Positions 16,355 to 26,012 of a stretch of DNA of 64,000 nucleotides are shown piece after piece. The stretch lies in assembly GCF_014204535.1 (NCBI RefSeq), contig NZ_JACHLR010000014.1, positions 62,001 to 126,000 of the forward strand, read 5' to 3'. The DNA is from Novosphingobium chloroacetimidivorans (lineage in GTDB: Bacteria; Pseudomonadota; Alphaproteobacteria; Sphingomonadales; Sphingomonadaceae). The first letter of the stretch is position 1. Each line of letters opens with the position of its first letter. The notes under the pieces were generated by a model that saw only the letters and a program-made list of their open reading frames with translations, was not told the DNA's origin and did no database searches. Both the position numbers and the translations under genes were made by a program.

Positions 16355-16374
16355 ATATAAAGAAACCTTTATAT
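16355..16374 (+). promoter_or_regulatory. AT-rich palindrome upstream of ahcY, likely operator
   Basis: A perfect 8-bp inverted repeat ATATAAAG - AAAC - CTTTATAT stands out in very GC-rich surroundings, ~90 bp before the ahcY start. ArsR-type SahR regulators are known to control ahcY and methionine-cycle genes in many Proteobacteria. Assigning this site to such a regulator is inference. Confidence 0.5.
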
Positions 16375-16463
16375 TTGCCTCTCATCTCCGGCGACGCTAA
16401 GGGACGGGCATCCGAGGCGCGCTCGTCTGCGCGCCGCCCCGACGACGTACCAGGAGTGTGCCC

Positions 16464-17882
<1,419 letters not shown>

Positions 17883-17910
17883 TCGCGCCTCACCGTCGCA
17901 CAACAACCTT

Positions 17911-18022
17911 CGTCATCCCCGCGAAAGCGGGGATCCATCTCCTGAACGGTCGGCATTTTAGGTCGCACCGAGGTCTCTCCGGAGGGCTCCGGAGATGGAT
18001 TCCCGCTTTCGCGGGAATGACG
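17911..18022. repeat. Family A palindromic element, copy A1
   Basis: Two inverted arms of ~32 bp. The left begins CGTCATCCCCGCGAAAGCGG and the right ends GCGGGAATGACG, with ~48 bp of unique sequence between. Each arm itself folds into a small hairpin around GCGAAAGC. The element fills much of the 293-bp gap between ahcY and divL, which holds no other gene, and could also end ahcY transcripts. Confidence 0.85.
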
Positions 18023-18175
18023 AAGAATTATGTTGGTCCGACGAGCAGATAATTTCGTCCCCATACGCGACGCGCCCGTCCGCACGTGGGTGACGACGAT
18101 GTGGCAGCCGGCCTGACGATCGTGACGCGCAACTGCCATTGTCATAGCCGCCCTCTCACCGCATAGCCGCAGGCG

Positions 18176-20530
18176 ATGGACCAGGATCGCATCGTACCCG
18201 TTCTGCTCGGCCTGCTGCTTGCGAGCTGGACGATCGCGGCTGCCTGGACGATCGTCGCGGCGCGGCTGCGCCAGCGGCGTGCCGATGCGATCCAGCGTTC
18301 GGGCCGGCGGCTTGCCCGCATGGTCGAGGAATCGCCGGCGCTTCCCCTGCTGGTGCGTACCGATGGCCGCATCGAAGCCTCGCCGCGCCTGGCGCAGTGG
18401 CTCGGCCTCGATAGCGTGCCGCAGTTCCTCAGCGAACTCGACAGCGGCTCCAAGGGACTGAGGTCGGAGGCCCTGGCCGAGCTGACGCAAGCGGTCCTGC
18501 GCACGCAGAAGACCGCCGCACCCTTCCGCATGGTCGCGACGCCCCGTGGCTCCGATCGCAGCCTCGCCCTGCGCGGGCACCTTGCCGACCCGCAAGTCTC
18601 GCCCGGTGGCGCCGCGCTGGTCTGGGTGTTCGATTTCAGCGACAGCGAGAGCGAGCTCGTGACGCTGCGCCAGGAGGCCGCGCAGGCGCGTGGCGACTTC
18701 ACGGCGCTCGTCTCGCTGATCGAAGCGGCCCCGATGCCGATGTGGTTTCGTCGGGCCGACGGCACCTTGAGGCTGGTCAACTCGGCCTATGTCGGCGCGC
18801 TCGGTGGCGAGAGTGCGGCGCAAGTCGTCGATAGCGGCGTCGAGCTGGTGGAAACCGTCGACGGTCTCAGCGCCGCCCAGGTCGCGCTGCAGGCCGCGGT
18901 GAAGGGCACGCCGATCGAGCGGTTGGTCTCCGTCACCATCGACAACCAGCGACGCGCATATCGCGTCCACGATCTGCCGCTCGGCACCGAGGGGATCGCG
19001 GGCTATGCCGTCGATGTCGAGGACCTGGAGGAGATGGCGCGCGCCTTCCGCGCCTTCCGCGAAGCGCAGCGCTCGATGCTCGACCAGCTCTCGGCCGGCG
19101 TCGCGCAGTTCGATGCCAAGCGCCGCCTGACCTTCGCCAACCGCCCGTTCCAAAGCCTGTTCAAGCTCTCGCCGACCTCGATGATCGACCCGCCCGCGTT
19201 CGAGCGCCTGCTCGACGCGGCGCGCGACATGGGTCGGGTTCCCGAAGTCCGTGACTTCCCCGCATGGCGCCGCGAGCGGGCGGCCTGGTTCGCCGCCAAC
19301 GAAACGCAGGAAGAGGCCTGGCCGCTCGCCGATGGCACCCACTTGCGCATTGTCGCGCAGCCGGTGCCCGATGGCGGCCTGCTGTTGATCGCCGAGGATC
19401 GCACCGAGCAACTGCGGCTATCGGCCGTGCGCGACACCCTGCTGCGTACCCGCACCGCAACTTTCGACAGCCTGTTCGAATCCGTCGCGGTCTTCGCGCC
19501 GGATGGACGCATGCAGCTGTGGAACCGGCGTTTTGCCACCGACTGGGGGCTCGCGACCGACTTTCTCGACACCCATCCGCATATCGAGGCGCTGCTGGGC
19601 AAGATCTCGCCACGCCTGCGCGATCCCAACCAGGCCAAGACGGTGGGCGACGTGGTGCGTGCCGCGACGCTCGACCGTGCGCAGACCAGCGGCCGCATCG
19701 CTCTGGCCGATGGGCGCGTGCTCGAATTTGCCGGAGTGCCGCTGCCCGATGGCAACGGCCTGCTCACCGTGCTCGACATCACCGCATCCCAGAACGCCGA
19801 GGCGGCACTGCGCGAGCGCAACAGCGCGCTGGAGGAAGCCGACGCGATCAAGACGCGGTTCCTGGCCAACATGAGCTACGAGCTGCGCACGCCGCTGACC
19901 TCGATCGGTGGCTTTGCCGAACTGCTTCAGGCCGGCGTTGGGGGTGAGTTGAGCGAGGCGGGCGGCGACTACGTCAAGGCGATCATCGATTCGGCCGAGC
20001 GCCTGGGCGAGCAGATCGAGACGATTCTGGACCTCTCGCAAAGCGAGGCGGGTCTGCTGCCGCTCGCCAGCGAGGACATCGAACTGATGCCGTTGGTGCG
20101 CGCGGTGGTGGAGGAGCGATCCTTGCGCATCACCCGTGCCGGCCTCTCGCTGGACCTGCAAGGCAGCAACCTCATGGGCTCGATCAAGGGCGATCGACGC
20201 CGTCTTGTGCGTGCGATCGGGCACTTGGTCGACAATGCCATCGCCGCGACCCCGCAAGGCGGGCGCATCCTCGTCCAGGTCGCGCGGGAGAAGCAGGGCG
20301 GGCGCAGCGTCGCGCAGATCGTCGTGTCCGACAACGGGCCGGGCATGGACAGGGAGTCGCTCGCCCGCGCGCTCGACGGGCTGAAGATCGGTGTCGATGG
20401 CGCCACTGTAGAGCGCCGGCAGGGCCTGGGCCTGCCCCTCGCGCGGCAGTTGATCCAGGCGCACGGAGGCACGCTGCGGCTGCTGTCGGAGCCGGGGCAG
20501 GGCACTGCCGCCATCGTGGAGCTGCCGTGA
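18176..20530 (+). CDS. divL: DivL-like PAS-domain kinase with Tyr at the phospho-acceptor site
   Basis: A 784-residue membrane-anchored sensor-kinase homologue. One transmembrane helix lies at about residues 6-28, followed by several PAS-like domains to about 540. The DHp helix reads FLANMSYELRTPLTS, so the residue normally His is Tyr568 (codon TAC at 19877). The ATPase domain is otherwise complete: N-box VDNAIAATP, G1 SDNGPGMD, G2 RQGLGLPLARQL. Caulobacter DivL (769 residues) has the same architecture and a Tyr in this place, and steers CckA-CtrA signalling in the cell cycle; orthology is inferred from this match. The stop overlaps tsaE. Confidence 0.85.
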   Translation: MDQDRIVPVLLGLLLASWTIAAAWTIVAARLRQRRADAIQRSGRRLARMVEESPALPLLVRTDGRIEASPRLAQWLGLDSVPQFLSELDSGSKGLRSEALAELTQAVLRTQKTAAPFRMVATPRGSDRSLALRGHLADPQVSPGGAALVWVFDFSDSESELVTLRQEAAQARGDFTALVSLIEAAPMPMWFRRADGTLRLVNSAYVGALGGESAAQVVDSGVELVETVDGLSAAQVALQAAVKGTPIERLVSVTIDNQRRAYRVHDLPLGTEGIAGYAVDVEDLEEMARAFRAFREAQRSMLDQLSAGVAQFDAKRRLTFANRPFQSLFKLSPTSMIDPPAFERLLDAARDMGRVPEVRDFPAWRRERAAWFAANETQEEAWPLADGTHLRIVAQPVPDGGLLLIAEDRTEQLRLSAVRDTLLRTRTATFDSLFESVAVFAPDGRMQLWNRRFATDWGLATDFLDTHPHIEALLGKISPRLRDPNQAKTVGDVVRAATLDRAQTSGRIALADGRVLEFAGVPLPDGNGLLTVLDITASQNAEAALRERNSALEEADAIKTRFLANMSYELRTPLTSIGGFAELLQAGVGGELSEAGGDYVKAIIDSAERLGEQIETILDLSQSEAGLLPLASEDIELMPLVRAVVEERSLRITRAGLSLDLQGSNLMGSIKGDRRRLVRAIGHLVDNAIAATPQGGRILVQVAREKQGGRSVAQIVVSDNGPGMDRESLARALDGLKIGVDGATVERRQGLGLPLARQLIQAHGGTLRLLSEPGQGTAAIVELP

Positions 20531-20973
20531 GGGTCAAGCTTCCCGATCTGGCCGCCATGACGCACCTTGGCGCGCGGATCGCCCACGAGTTGCGCGCCGG
20601 CGACGTGGTGGCGCTGTCCGGCGATCTCGGCGCGGGCAAGACGACCCTGGCGCGCGCGATCATCTCCGGGCTGGGGCACGCGGGCGAAGTGCCGTCGCCG
20701 AGCTTCGCCATCATCGAGCTGTACGAGCCGCCCACGGTGCGGCTGCCGGTCGTCCATGCCGACTTCTACCGCCTCTCGCGCCCCAGCGAAGCCGAGGAGA
20801 TCGGCCTCGACGACTATCGCGAGGGCGCGGCCCTGATCGCCGAATGGCCCGAGCAGGCCGGTGGCTTCGCGCATGAGCCGGGCTGCCTCTCGATCCGGCT
20901 GGAAGCTGAGGATGATGGGCGGATCGCCATTGTCGAAGCGGGGACGGATTGGCTAGGGCGGCTTCCATGGTAA
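20527..20973 (+). CDS. tsaE: tRNA N6-threonylcarbamoyladenosine (t6A37) ATPase TsaE
   Basis: Essential P-loop ATPase that cycles the TsaB-TsaD complex during t6A37 modification of ANN-decoding tRNAs. The 148-residue length is standard. The Walker A motif GDLGAGKT is at residues 32-39, and the family motifs SPSFAIIELYE and HADFYRLS follow. Translation starts at a GTG that overlaps the divL stop (GTGA), so it is translationally coupled to divL. A family A repeat separates it from amgK. Confidence 0.95.
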   Translation: MRVKLPDLAAMTHLGARIAHELRAGDVVALSGDLGAGKTTLARAIISGLGHAGEVPSPSFAIIELYEPPTVRLPVVHADFYRLSRPSEAEEIGLDDYREGAALIAEWPEQAGGFAHEPGCLSIRLEAEDDGRIAIVEAGTDWLGRLPW

Positions 20974-21008
20974 CGATCCTTTCGCGCTCGAAAGCCGAAC
21001 AAGAACTC

Positions 21009-21101
21009 CGTCGTCCCCGCGAAGGCGGAGACCCCGCTTTTCTTCTGCCAGGGGGCGAAATGTCGCAAGTGAGCGGCCCCCCCGCCTTTGCGGGGGCGAC
21101 G
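21009..21101. repeat. Family A palindromic element, copy A2
   Basis: The left arm starts CGTCGTCCCCGCGAAGGCGG, and the right arm ends CCTTTGCGGGGGCGACG, with about 40 bp between. The arms are more diverged than in A1 and A4. It lies between tsaE and amgK. Confidence 0.7.
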
Positions 21102-21151
21102 AGCATGTCTGGCACCGATCGTCTCGCAGTATCCTTCGCGAGGGCTGCGCG

Positions 21152-22132
21152 ATGACCCTCCCTGCCGGCGTCGATACCTTCCTCGCCACGGCCGGCTGGC
21201 GCGATGCCGCGATCGAGCCGCTGCCCGGTGATGCCTCGTTCCGCCGCTACTTCCGCGTCAGCCGCGGCGAGGAGACGGCCTTGCTGATGGATGCGCCGCC
21301 CCCCAACGAGGATCCGCAACCGTTCCTGCGCGCGGCCCGTTGGCTGGACGCAAACGGCATGCGCGCACCGCGCATCCTGGCCGACAAGGCCGAGCAGGGC
21401 TTGGTGCTGCTGGAGGATTTCGGCACCGCCCGCATGCGCGACTACCTCGACGAGTACCCGGCCGACGAGATCGAGGTCTACAAGGGCGCGATCGACGCAC
21501 TCGTCGCCTTGCGGGCGCTGCCTGCCGGTCCCTTCCTCGACTACTCGATGAGCGAGTACCTGCGCGAGGTGCGGCTGTTCACAGAATGGTACTGCCCGGC
21601 GCAGAACCTCTATGCCGACGCAGCGGGCTACACCGCCGCATGGGAGCAGGCGCTCGCCCCGCTGCTGCCGCGCCAGCGCCCCGGCGTCACCGTGCTGCGG
21701 GATTACCATGCCGAGAACATCATGCTGCTGGGCGCGCTCCACAAGCAGGGCCTGCTCGACTTCCAGGATGCCCTGGTCGGACACCCAGCCTACGACCTCG
21801 TCTCGCTGCTGCAGGATGCCCGGCGCGACGTTTCGCCCGAGGTGGAAGCGGCGATGATCGATCGCTACATCGCCGCGACCGGTGACAATCGCGACACGTT
21901 CCTGGCGGACTACGCCCGGCTCGGTGCGCAGCGGAACACCAAGATCGTCGGCATCTTCGTGCGGCTGTGGAAGCGCGACGGCAAGCCGCGCTACCTCGAC
22001 CTCATCCCGCGTGTATGGCGCCAGCTGGAACGCGATCTGGCGCATCCAGCCCTCGCTCCGGTCGCGGCCTGGTTCGAGGTCAATGTCCCTGCGCACCTGC
22101 GTCAAGCATCCGGGGGGAGCTTCCCGGCATGA
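21152..22132 (+). CDS. amgK: Anomeric MurNAc/GlcNAc kinase AmgK (aminoglycoside phosphotransferase fold)
   Basis: Predicted to phosphorylate MurNAc (and GlcNAc) at C1 in the anhydromuropeptide-independent peptidoglycan recycling route described in Pseudomonas and Caulobacter. The 326-residue protein has the APH/choline-kinase fold: GDASFRRYFRV near the N-terminus, catalytic DYHAENIMLLG and the metal-binding DFQDALVGHPAYDL. The adjacent nucleotidyltransferase, coupled by ATGA, is the MurU partner, which makes AmgK more likely than a generic phosphotransferase. In the species studied, this route bypasses MurA and lowers fosfomycin sensitivity. Confidence 0.85.
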   Translation: MTLPAGVDTFLATAGWRDAAIEPLPGDASFRRYFRVSRGEETALLMDAPPPNEDPQPFLRAARWLDANGMRAPRILADKAEQGLVLLEDFGTARMRDYLDEYPADEIEVYKGAIDALVALRALPAGPFLDYSMSEYLREVRLFTEWYCPAQNLYADAAGYTAAWEQALAPLLPRQRPGVTVLRDYHAENIMLLGALHKQGLLDFQDALVGHPAYDLVSLLQDARRDVSPEVEAAMIDRYIAATGDNRDTFLADYARLGAQRNTKIVGIFVRLWKRDGKPRYLDLIPRVWRQLERDLAHPALAPVAAWFEVNVPAHLRQASGGSFPA

Positions 22133-22851
22133 GCACCACTCTTGCCAGCGACACCGCCATGGTGCTTGCCGCCGGGCTCGGCAAGCGGATGCGCCCGCTC
22201 ACCGCGACGCAGCCCAAGCCGCTGGTGCGCGTCGCGGGCAAGCCCTTGATCGACTACGCGCTCGACCAGCTCGATGCGGCGGGCATCGACAAGGCGGTCG
22301 TCAATGTCCACTACCTGGCCGATGCGTTGGAGGCGCACTTGCGCAAGCGCGATCGCGGGCCGGCGGTGACGATCTCCGACGAGCGCGACCTGCTGCTGGA
22401 AACCGGCGGGGGCATGACCAAGGCGCTTGGCCTGCTGCCCGATCCGTTCTTCGCGCTCAACAGCGATAACATCTGGTTGGAAGGTCCGCGCAACGCCTTC
22501 GCCGAGCTCTCCGCCGCGTGGGACCCGGAACAAATGGACGCGCTGCTGCTGCTTGTGCCGCACGCTCGTGCGCTCAACTACAAGGGCAAGGGCGACTTCC
22601 ACCTGGATGGCCGGGGCCGCGTCTCGCGCCGGCGCTCGGGCCGTATTGCGCCGTTCATCTACTCGGGCATCCAGCTGGTCTCCCACCGCCTGATGCGGGA
22701 GGCGCCCGAAGGTGCGTTCTCGACCAACGTGCTGTGGAACCGTGCGATCGAGGAGGGGCGGCTCCATGGCGTGTCGCACACCGGCGTGTGGTTCGAGGTC
22801 GGCGATCCGCAAGCGGTGCGGGTGACGGAGGACTGGCTGACGCGTGTGTGA
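22129..22851 (+). CDS. murU: MurNAc-1-phosphate uridylyltransferase MurU
   Basis: Sugar nucleotidyltransferase expected to make UDP-MurNAc from MurNAc-1-P and UTP, completing the recycling step begun by AmgK. The 240-residue product carries the nucleotide-binding signature AAGLGKRMRPLT, then KPLVRVAGKPLIDYALDQL, and the Asp metal ligand in FFALNSDNIWL. The ATG overlaps the amgK stop by 4 bp. A longer open frame upstream is internal to amgK. A generic NTP transferase (GlmU/RfbA-like) is the alternative, made less likely by the gene pair. Confidence 0.87.
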   Translation: MSTTLASDTAMVLAAGLGKRMRPLTATQPKPLVRVAGKPLIDYALDQLDAAGIDKAVVNVHYLADALEAHLRKRDRGPAVTISDERDLLLETGGGMTKALGLLPDPFFALNSDNIWLEGPRNAFAELSAAWDPEQMDALLLLVPHARALNYKGKGDFHLDGRGRVSRRRSGRIAPFIYSGIQLVSHRLMREAPEGAFSTNVLWNRAIEEGRLHGVSHTGVWFEVGDPQAVRVTEDWLTRV

Positions 22852-22881
22852 GCCAGGCGCGCCGCCGCTTCAAACCTTTGT

Positions 22882-22978
22882 TGCCTCGGTGCAGGCGGGG
22901 GCCCCGCTTCCTTGGGGCTCTGGTGTTCGGCTGAAGAATAGACGGGGCGCCCGCCTTCGCGGGGGCGGCGAGGAGAAG
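22882..22978. repeat. Family A palindromic element, copy A3 (diverged)
   Basis: The left arm contains GCAGGCGGGGGCCCCGCTTC and the right arm CGCCTTCGCGGGGGCGGCG, separated by ~45 bp. It resembles A2 more than A1. It lies between murU and addB, in the otherwise gene-free stretch before the addB start. Confidence 0.6.
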
Positions 22979-23021
22979 GACGTCGTAAGGCATCTTGACC
23001 GGCGAGTGTGTCATCTCGCCC

Positions 23022-26012
23022 ATGCCTGACCGCCCCGGCCCCCAAGTCTACTCGATCGCCGCGCACCGTGGCTTCGCCGATGCGCTCGTCGCGGGTCTGG
23101 TTCCTCGCTATGCCGAGTCGGATTTCGGTCTTGCACGCCTGACCCTGCTGCTGCCGAGCCGCCGCGCGGTCCGCATCGTCACCGAGGCGATGGTCCGGCA
23201 CTCGGGCGCCGGCATGCTGCTGCCGCGCATGACCGTCGTCGGGGACATCGACCTCGACGAGACGCTCGGCCCCTTGCTCGACCCGCTCGGCGCTGCCGAC
23301 ATCCCGCCTGCGGCCGACCCCACGCGCCGCTGGCTCCGCCTTGCCGAGCACCTGCGCACCGTAGAGGGCGAGGCGGCAGGCGCCGGTGCCGTGCTGCTGC
23401 GTCGCGCCTTCGAGATCGGGCGCAGCATGGATCGCCTCGCGATCGAGGGCATTGCCCCCGTGGATCTCATGTCGGACGAGGTGATCGGCCTGGTGGGCGA
23501 ACTCGCCGAGCACTGGCGGGAGGCGACGCGCACGTTCCTGATGGTCCAGCAGCACTGGATCGCCGATCTGGCCGCTTGCGGCGAAGTCGATGCCCCTGAG
23601 CGGCGCAACCGGCTATTCGACTATGCTGCGCAGCATTGGGTCAAGGCGCCGCCGGCAAACCCGGTTGTCGCGGCAGGGGTGACGAGCGCCTCGCCCGCGC
23701 TGGCGAGGTTGCTGCGGGTGGTTTCGGAACTGCCGCGCGGAAGTGTGATTCTGCCCGATCTCGACCTGGCGCTCGACAAGGAGGTATGGGATGCGCTCGG
23801 CACCGCAGGCGCTCCGGTCGAGCCGGGCGATCCGCCGTTCGGGCGCAATGACGCGGTGACGCACCCGCAGTACCATCTCAAGCTTCTGCTGCACCGAATG
23901 GGCATCGCCCGCGATGAGGTGCAGACCTGGCATCGCGCCGGCCTAGCTGCCTCGCCGCCCGAGCGCAGCCGCGCGATCTCCAACTTGTTCCTGCCGCCCA
24001 CACCTTCGGCGCGCTGGTCGCAGCTGGCGGCGAAGGATCGCCGGCTTGCGGGCGTTCGCCTGATGGAGAGTGCGACGCCCGCGGCCGAGGCCCAGGCGAT
24101 CGCGGTGCTGATCCGCCAGGCGCTGGAAGTGCCCGAGCGCCGCGTCGCGCTGGTGACGCCCGACCGCAACCTGGCCGGCCGCGTGGTCGTGCAGCTCGGC
24201 CGCTGGGGGATCGTGGCGGACGATACCGCAGGACGGCCCCTGCCGCAGACGGCCGCTGCGCGCGTGCTGCTGCTGCTGGCCGAGCTGATCGCCGAACAGG
24301 CCGCGCCGGTGCCGCTGATAGCGCTGCTTACCCATCCGCTGGTCGCTGCGGGCGAGGAGCGGGCGATGTGGCTCGAGCAGGCCCGTGCGCTCGATCTGGC
24401 ACTGCGCGGTCCACGGCCGGGACCCGGCCTGGAGCCGCTGCGAGCCAAGGCCGAAGAGGCGAGACTGGGCGAGTGGTGGACCGGGGTCGAAGCCACTCTC
24501 GCGCCCTTGTTCGTGCACGGCGAGGAGGCGTTGCTTTCCGAATTGATCGACGCCGTTGCCGCCGGCGGCGAGGCGTTGTGTGGTGAGGGGCTGTGGAGCC
24601 GACCCGACGGCCGCGCGCTCGCGCAGTTCGTCGAGGATCTGCGCGAGGCGGCTCGGCAGACGCAGAGCCGCCTCGACCCTGCGGAACTCCATGCCGTTCT
24701 GCGCGATGCGATGGAACGCGTCTCCGTCCGTCCGCCTTGGGGCGGGCATCCGCGCGTGGCGATCTATGGCCTGCTGGAAGCGCGGATGAGCCGCGCCGAT
24801 CTCGTGATCTGCGGTGGACTGGTGGAAGGTGTATGGCCGGCCAGTCCCAGCCCCGATGCGCTGCTGCCGCCCGCCTTGCTGCGCGCGCTCGGCGTGCCCG
24901 GAGCCGACTTTCGCATCGGCCTTTCCGCGCACGATCTTGCGGCGGCGCTCGGCGCGCCCGAGGTGGTGCTGAGCTGGGCACGGCGGGACGAGAGTTCGCC
25001 CGTGATCCCCTCGCGCTTCGTGCTGCGGGTCAAGGCGATGCTGGGCGACAAGGCGGCGGCCGAGTTGGTCGAGCAAGACGCAGTTCGCCTCGCGCGCCTG
25101 ATCGACGAAGCTCCGGCCGCCTCGCCTTATCCCCGTCCCAAGCCGATGCCGACGGCCGAGCAGCGCCGCGTCGCACTGTCGGTCACCGGACTCGATCGCC
25201 TGCGCGGCGACCCTTATCAGTTTTATGCGAACGCCATCCTGCGGTTGCGAGCCCTCGACCCGCTCGATGCCGAGCCGAGCGCGGCGTGGAAGGGCACGGC
25301 GGTGCACGCCATTCTCGACCGCTGGCACAAGGCAGGCGAGCCGCCGGCAATGCTGCGCAACATCGCCGAAGAGGTGATGGACGAGCTGAGCGCTCACCCG
25401 CTGATGCGCGCGCTGTGGCGTCCGCGTCTGCTCGCCGCGCTCGACTGGGTAGGCGAGGAGATCGCAGGACAGCGCGCGAGCGGCCGCCGTGTGCTCGCCA
25501 CCGAGGTCGATGGCAGGATCGAGTGGCGCGGCGTGCGCCTGCAGGCCCGGGCCGACCGCATCGATGCTTGCGAGGATGGCGCTCTGGCGGTGATCGACTA
25601 CAAGACCGGCCAACCGCCCTCGGCGCGGCGGGTGCAGGAGGGCTTTGCGCTCCAACTCGGGCTGATTGGTCTGATCGCCAGCCATGGCGGGTTCAAGGAC
25701 GCCGTCGGTGAGACAATCACCGGAGAGGCGCAGCGCTTCGAGTACTGGTCGCTTGCCAAGCAAGCCGGCAAGGAGCAGTTCGGATACTGGACCGAGCCGG
25801 TGCTGGAGGGCAATCGCAAGTCGGGCATCGCGCGCGATCGTTTTTTGCCAGAAACGATCCGCTACCTCGACGATGCGCTTGATCGCTGGATCCTGGGCGG
25901 CGAGCCGTTCACCGCGCGGCTCAATCCGGACCTGCCCGGATATGCCGACTACGACCAGCTGATGCGGCTCGACGAGTGGATCGTGCAACTGGGCGGGGAG
26001 GACGCGGCATGA
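23022..26012 (+). CDS. addB: Double-strand break repair protein AddB
   Basis: Subunit of the AddAB helicase-nuclease that processes double-strand ends for RecA loading and homologous recombination. About 996 residues, typical of the alphaproteobacterial form. The N-terminal half is a degenerate helicase-like fold (LLPSRRAVRIVTEAM). The C-terminal RecB-type nuclease domain holds WKGTAVHAILDRWH, ARADRID and the catalytic VIDYKTGQPPS. I chose ATG 23022; a TTG at 22995 is possible. The stop overlaps addA by 4 bp. Confidence 0.93.
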   Translation: MPDRPGPQVYSIAAHRGFADALVAGLVPRYAESDFGLARLTLLLPSRRAVRIVTEAMVRHSGAGMLLPRMTVVGDIDLDETLGPLLDPLGAADIPPAADPTRRWLRLAEHLRTVEGEAAGAGAVLLRRAFEIGRSMDRLAIEGIAPVDLMSDEVIGLVGELAEHWREATRTFLMVQQHWIADLAACGEVDAPERRNRLFDYAAQHWVKAPPANPVVAAGVTSASPALARLLRVVSELPRGSVILPDLDLALDKEVWDALGTAGAPVEPGDPPFGRNDAVTHPQYHLKLLLHRMGIARDEVQTWHRAGLAASPPERSRAISNLFLPPTPSARWSQLAAKDRRLAGVRLMESATPAAEAQAIAVLIRQALEVPERRVALVTPDRNLAGRVVVQLGRWGIVADDTAGRPLPQTAAARVLLLLAELIAEQAAPVPLIALLTHPLVAAGEERAMWLEQARALDLALRGPRPGPGLEPLRAKAEEARLGEWWTGVEATLAPLFVHGEEALLSELIDAVAAGGEALCGEGLWSRPDGRALAQFVEDLREAARQTQSRLDPAELHAVLRDAMERVSVRPPWGGHPRVAIYGLLEARMSRADLVICGGLVEGVWPASPSPDALLPPALLRALGVPGADFRIGLSAHDLAAALGAPEVVLSWARRDESSPVIPSRFVLRVKAMLGDKAAAELVEQDAVRLARLIDEAPAASPYPRPKPMPTAEQRRVALSVTGLDRLRGDPYQFYANAILRLRALDPLDAEPSAAWKGTAVHAILDRWHKAGEPPAMLRNIAEEVMDELSAHPLMRALWRPRLLAALDWVGEEIAGQRASGRRVLATEVDGRIEWRGVRLQARADRIDACEDGALAVIDYKTGQPPSARRVQEGFALQLGLIGLIASHGGFKDAVGETITGEAQRFEYWSLAKQAGKEQFGYWTEPVLEGNRKSGIARDRFLPETIRYLDDALDRWILGGEPFTARLNPDLPGYADYDQLMRLDEWIVQLGGEDAA

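Noticed and set aside
16380..16463. SAH riboswitch before ahcY
   Set aside because: CCGAGGCGCGCTC slightly recalls part of that motif, but the conserved core and the later pairing strand are not present and the leader is short.
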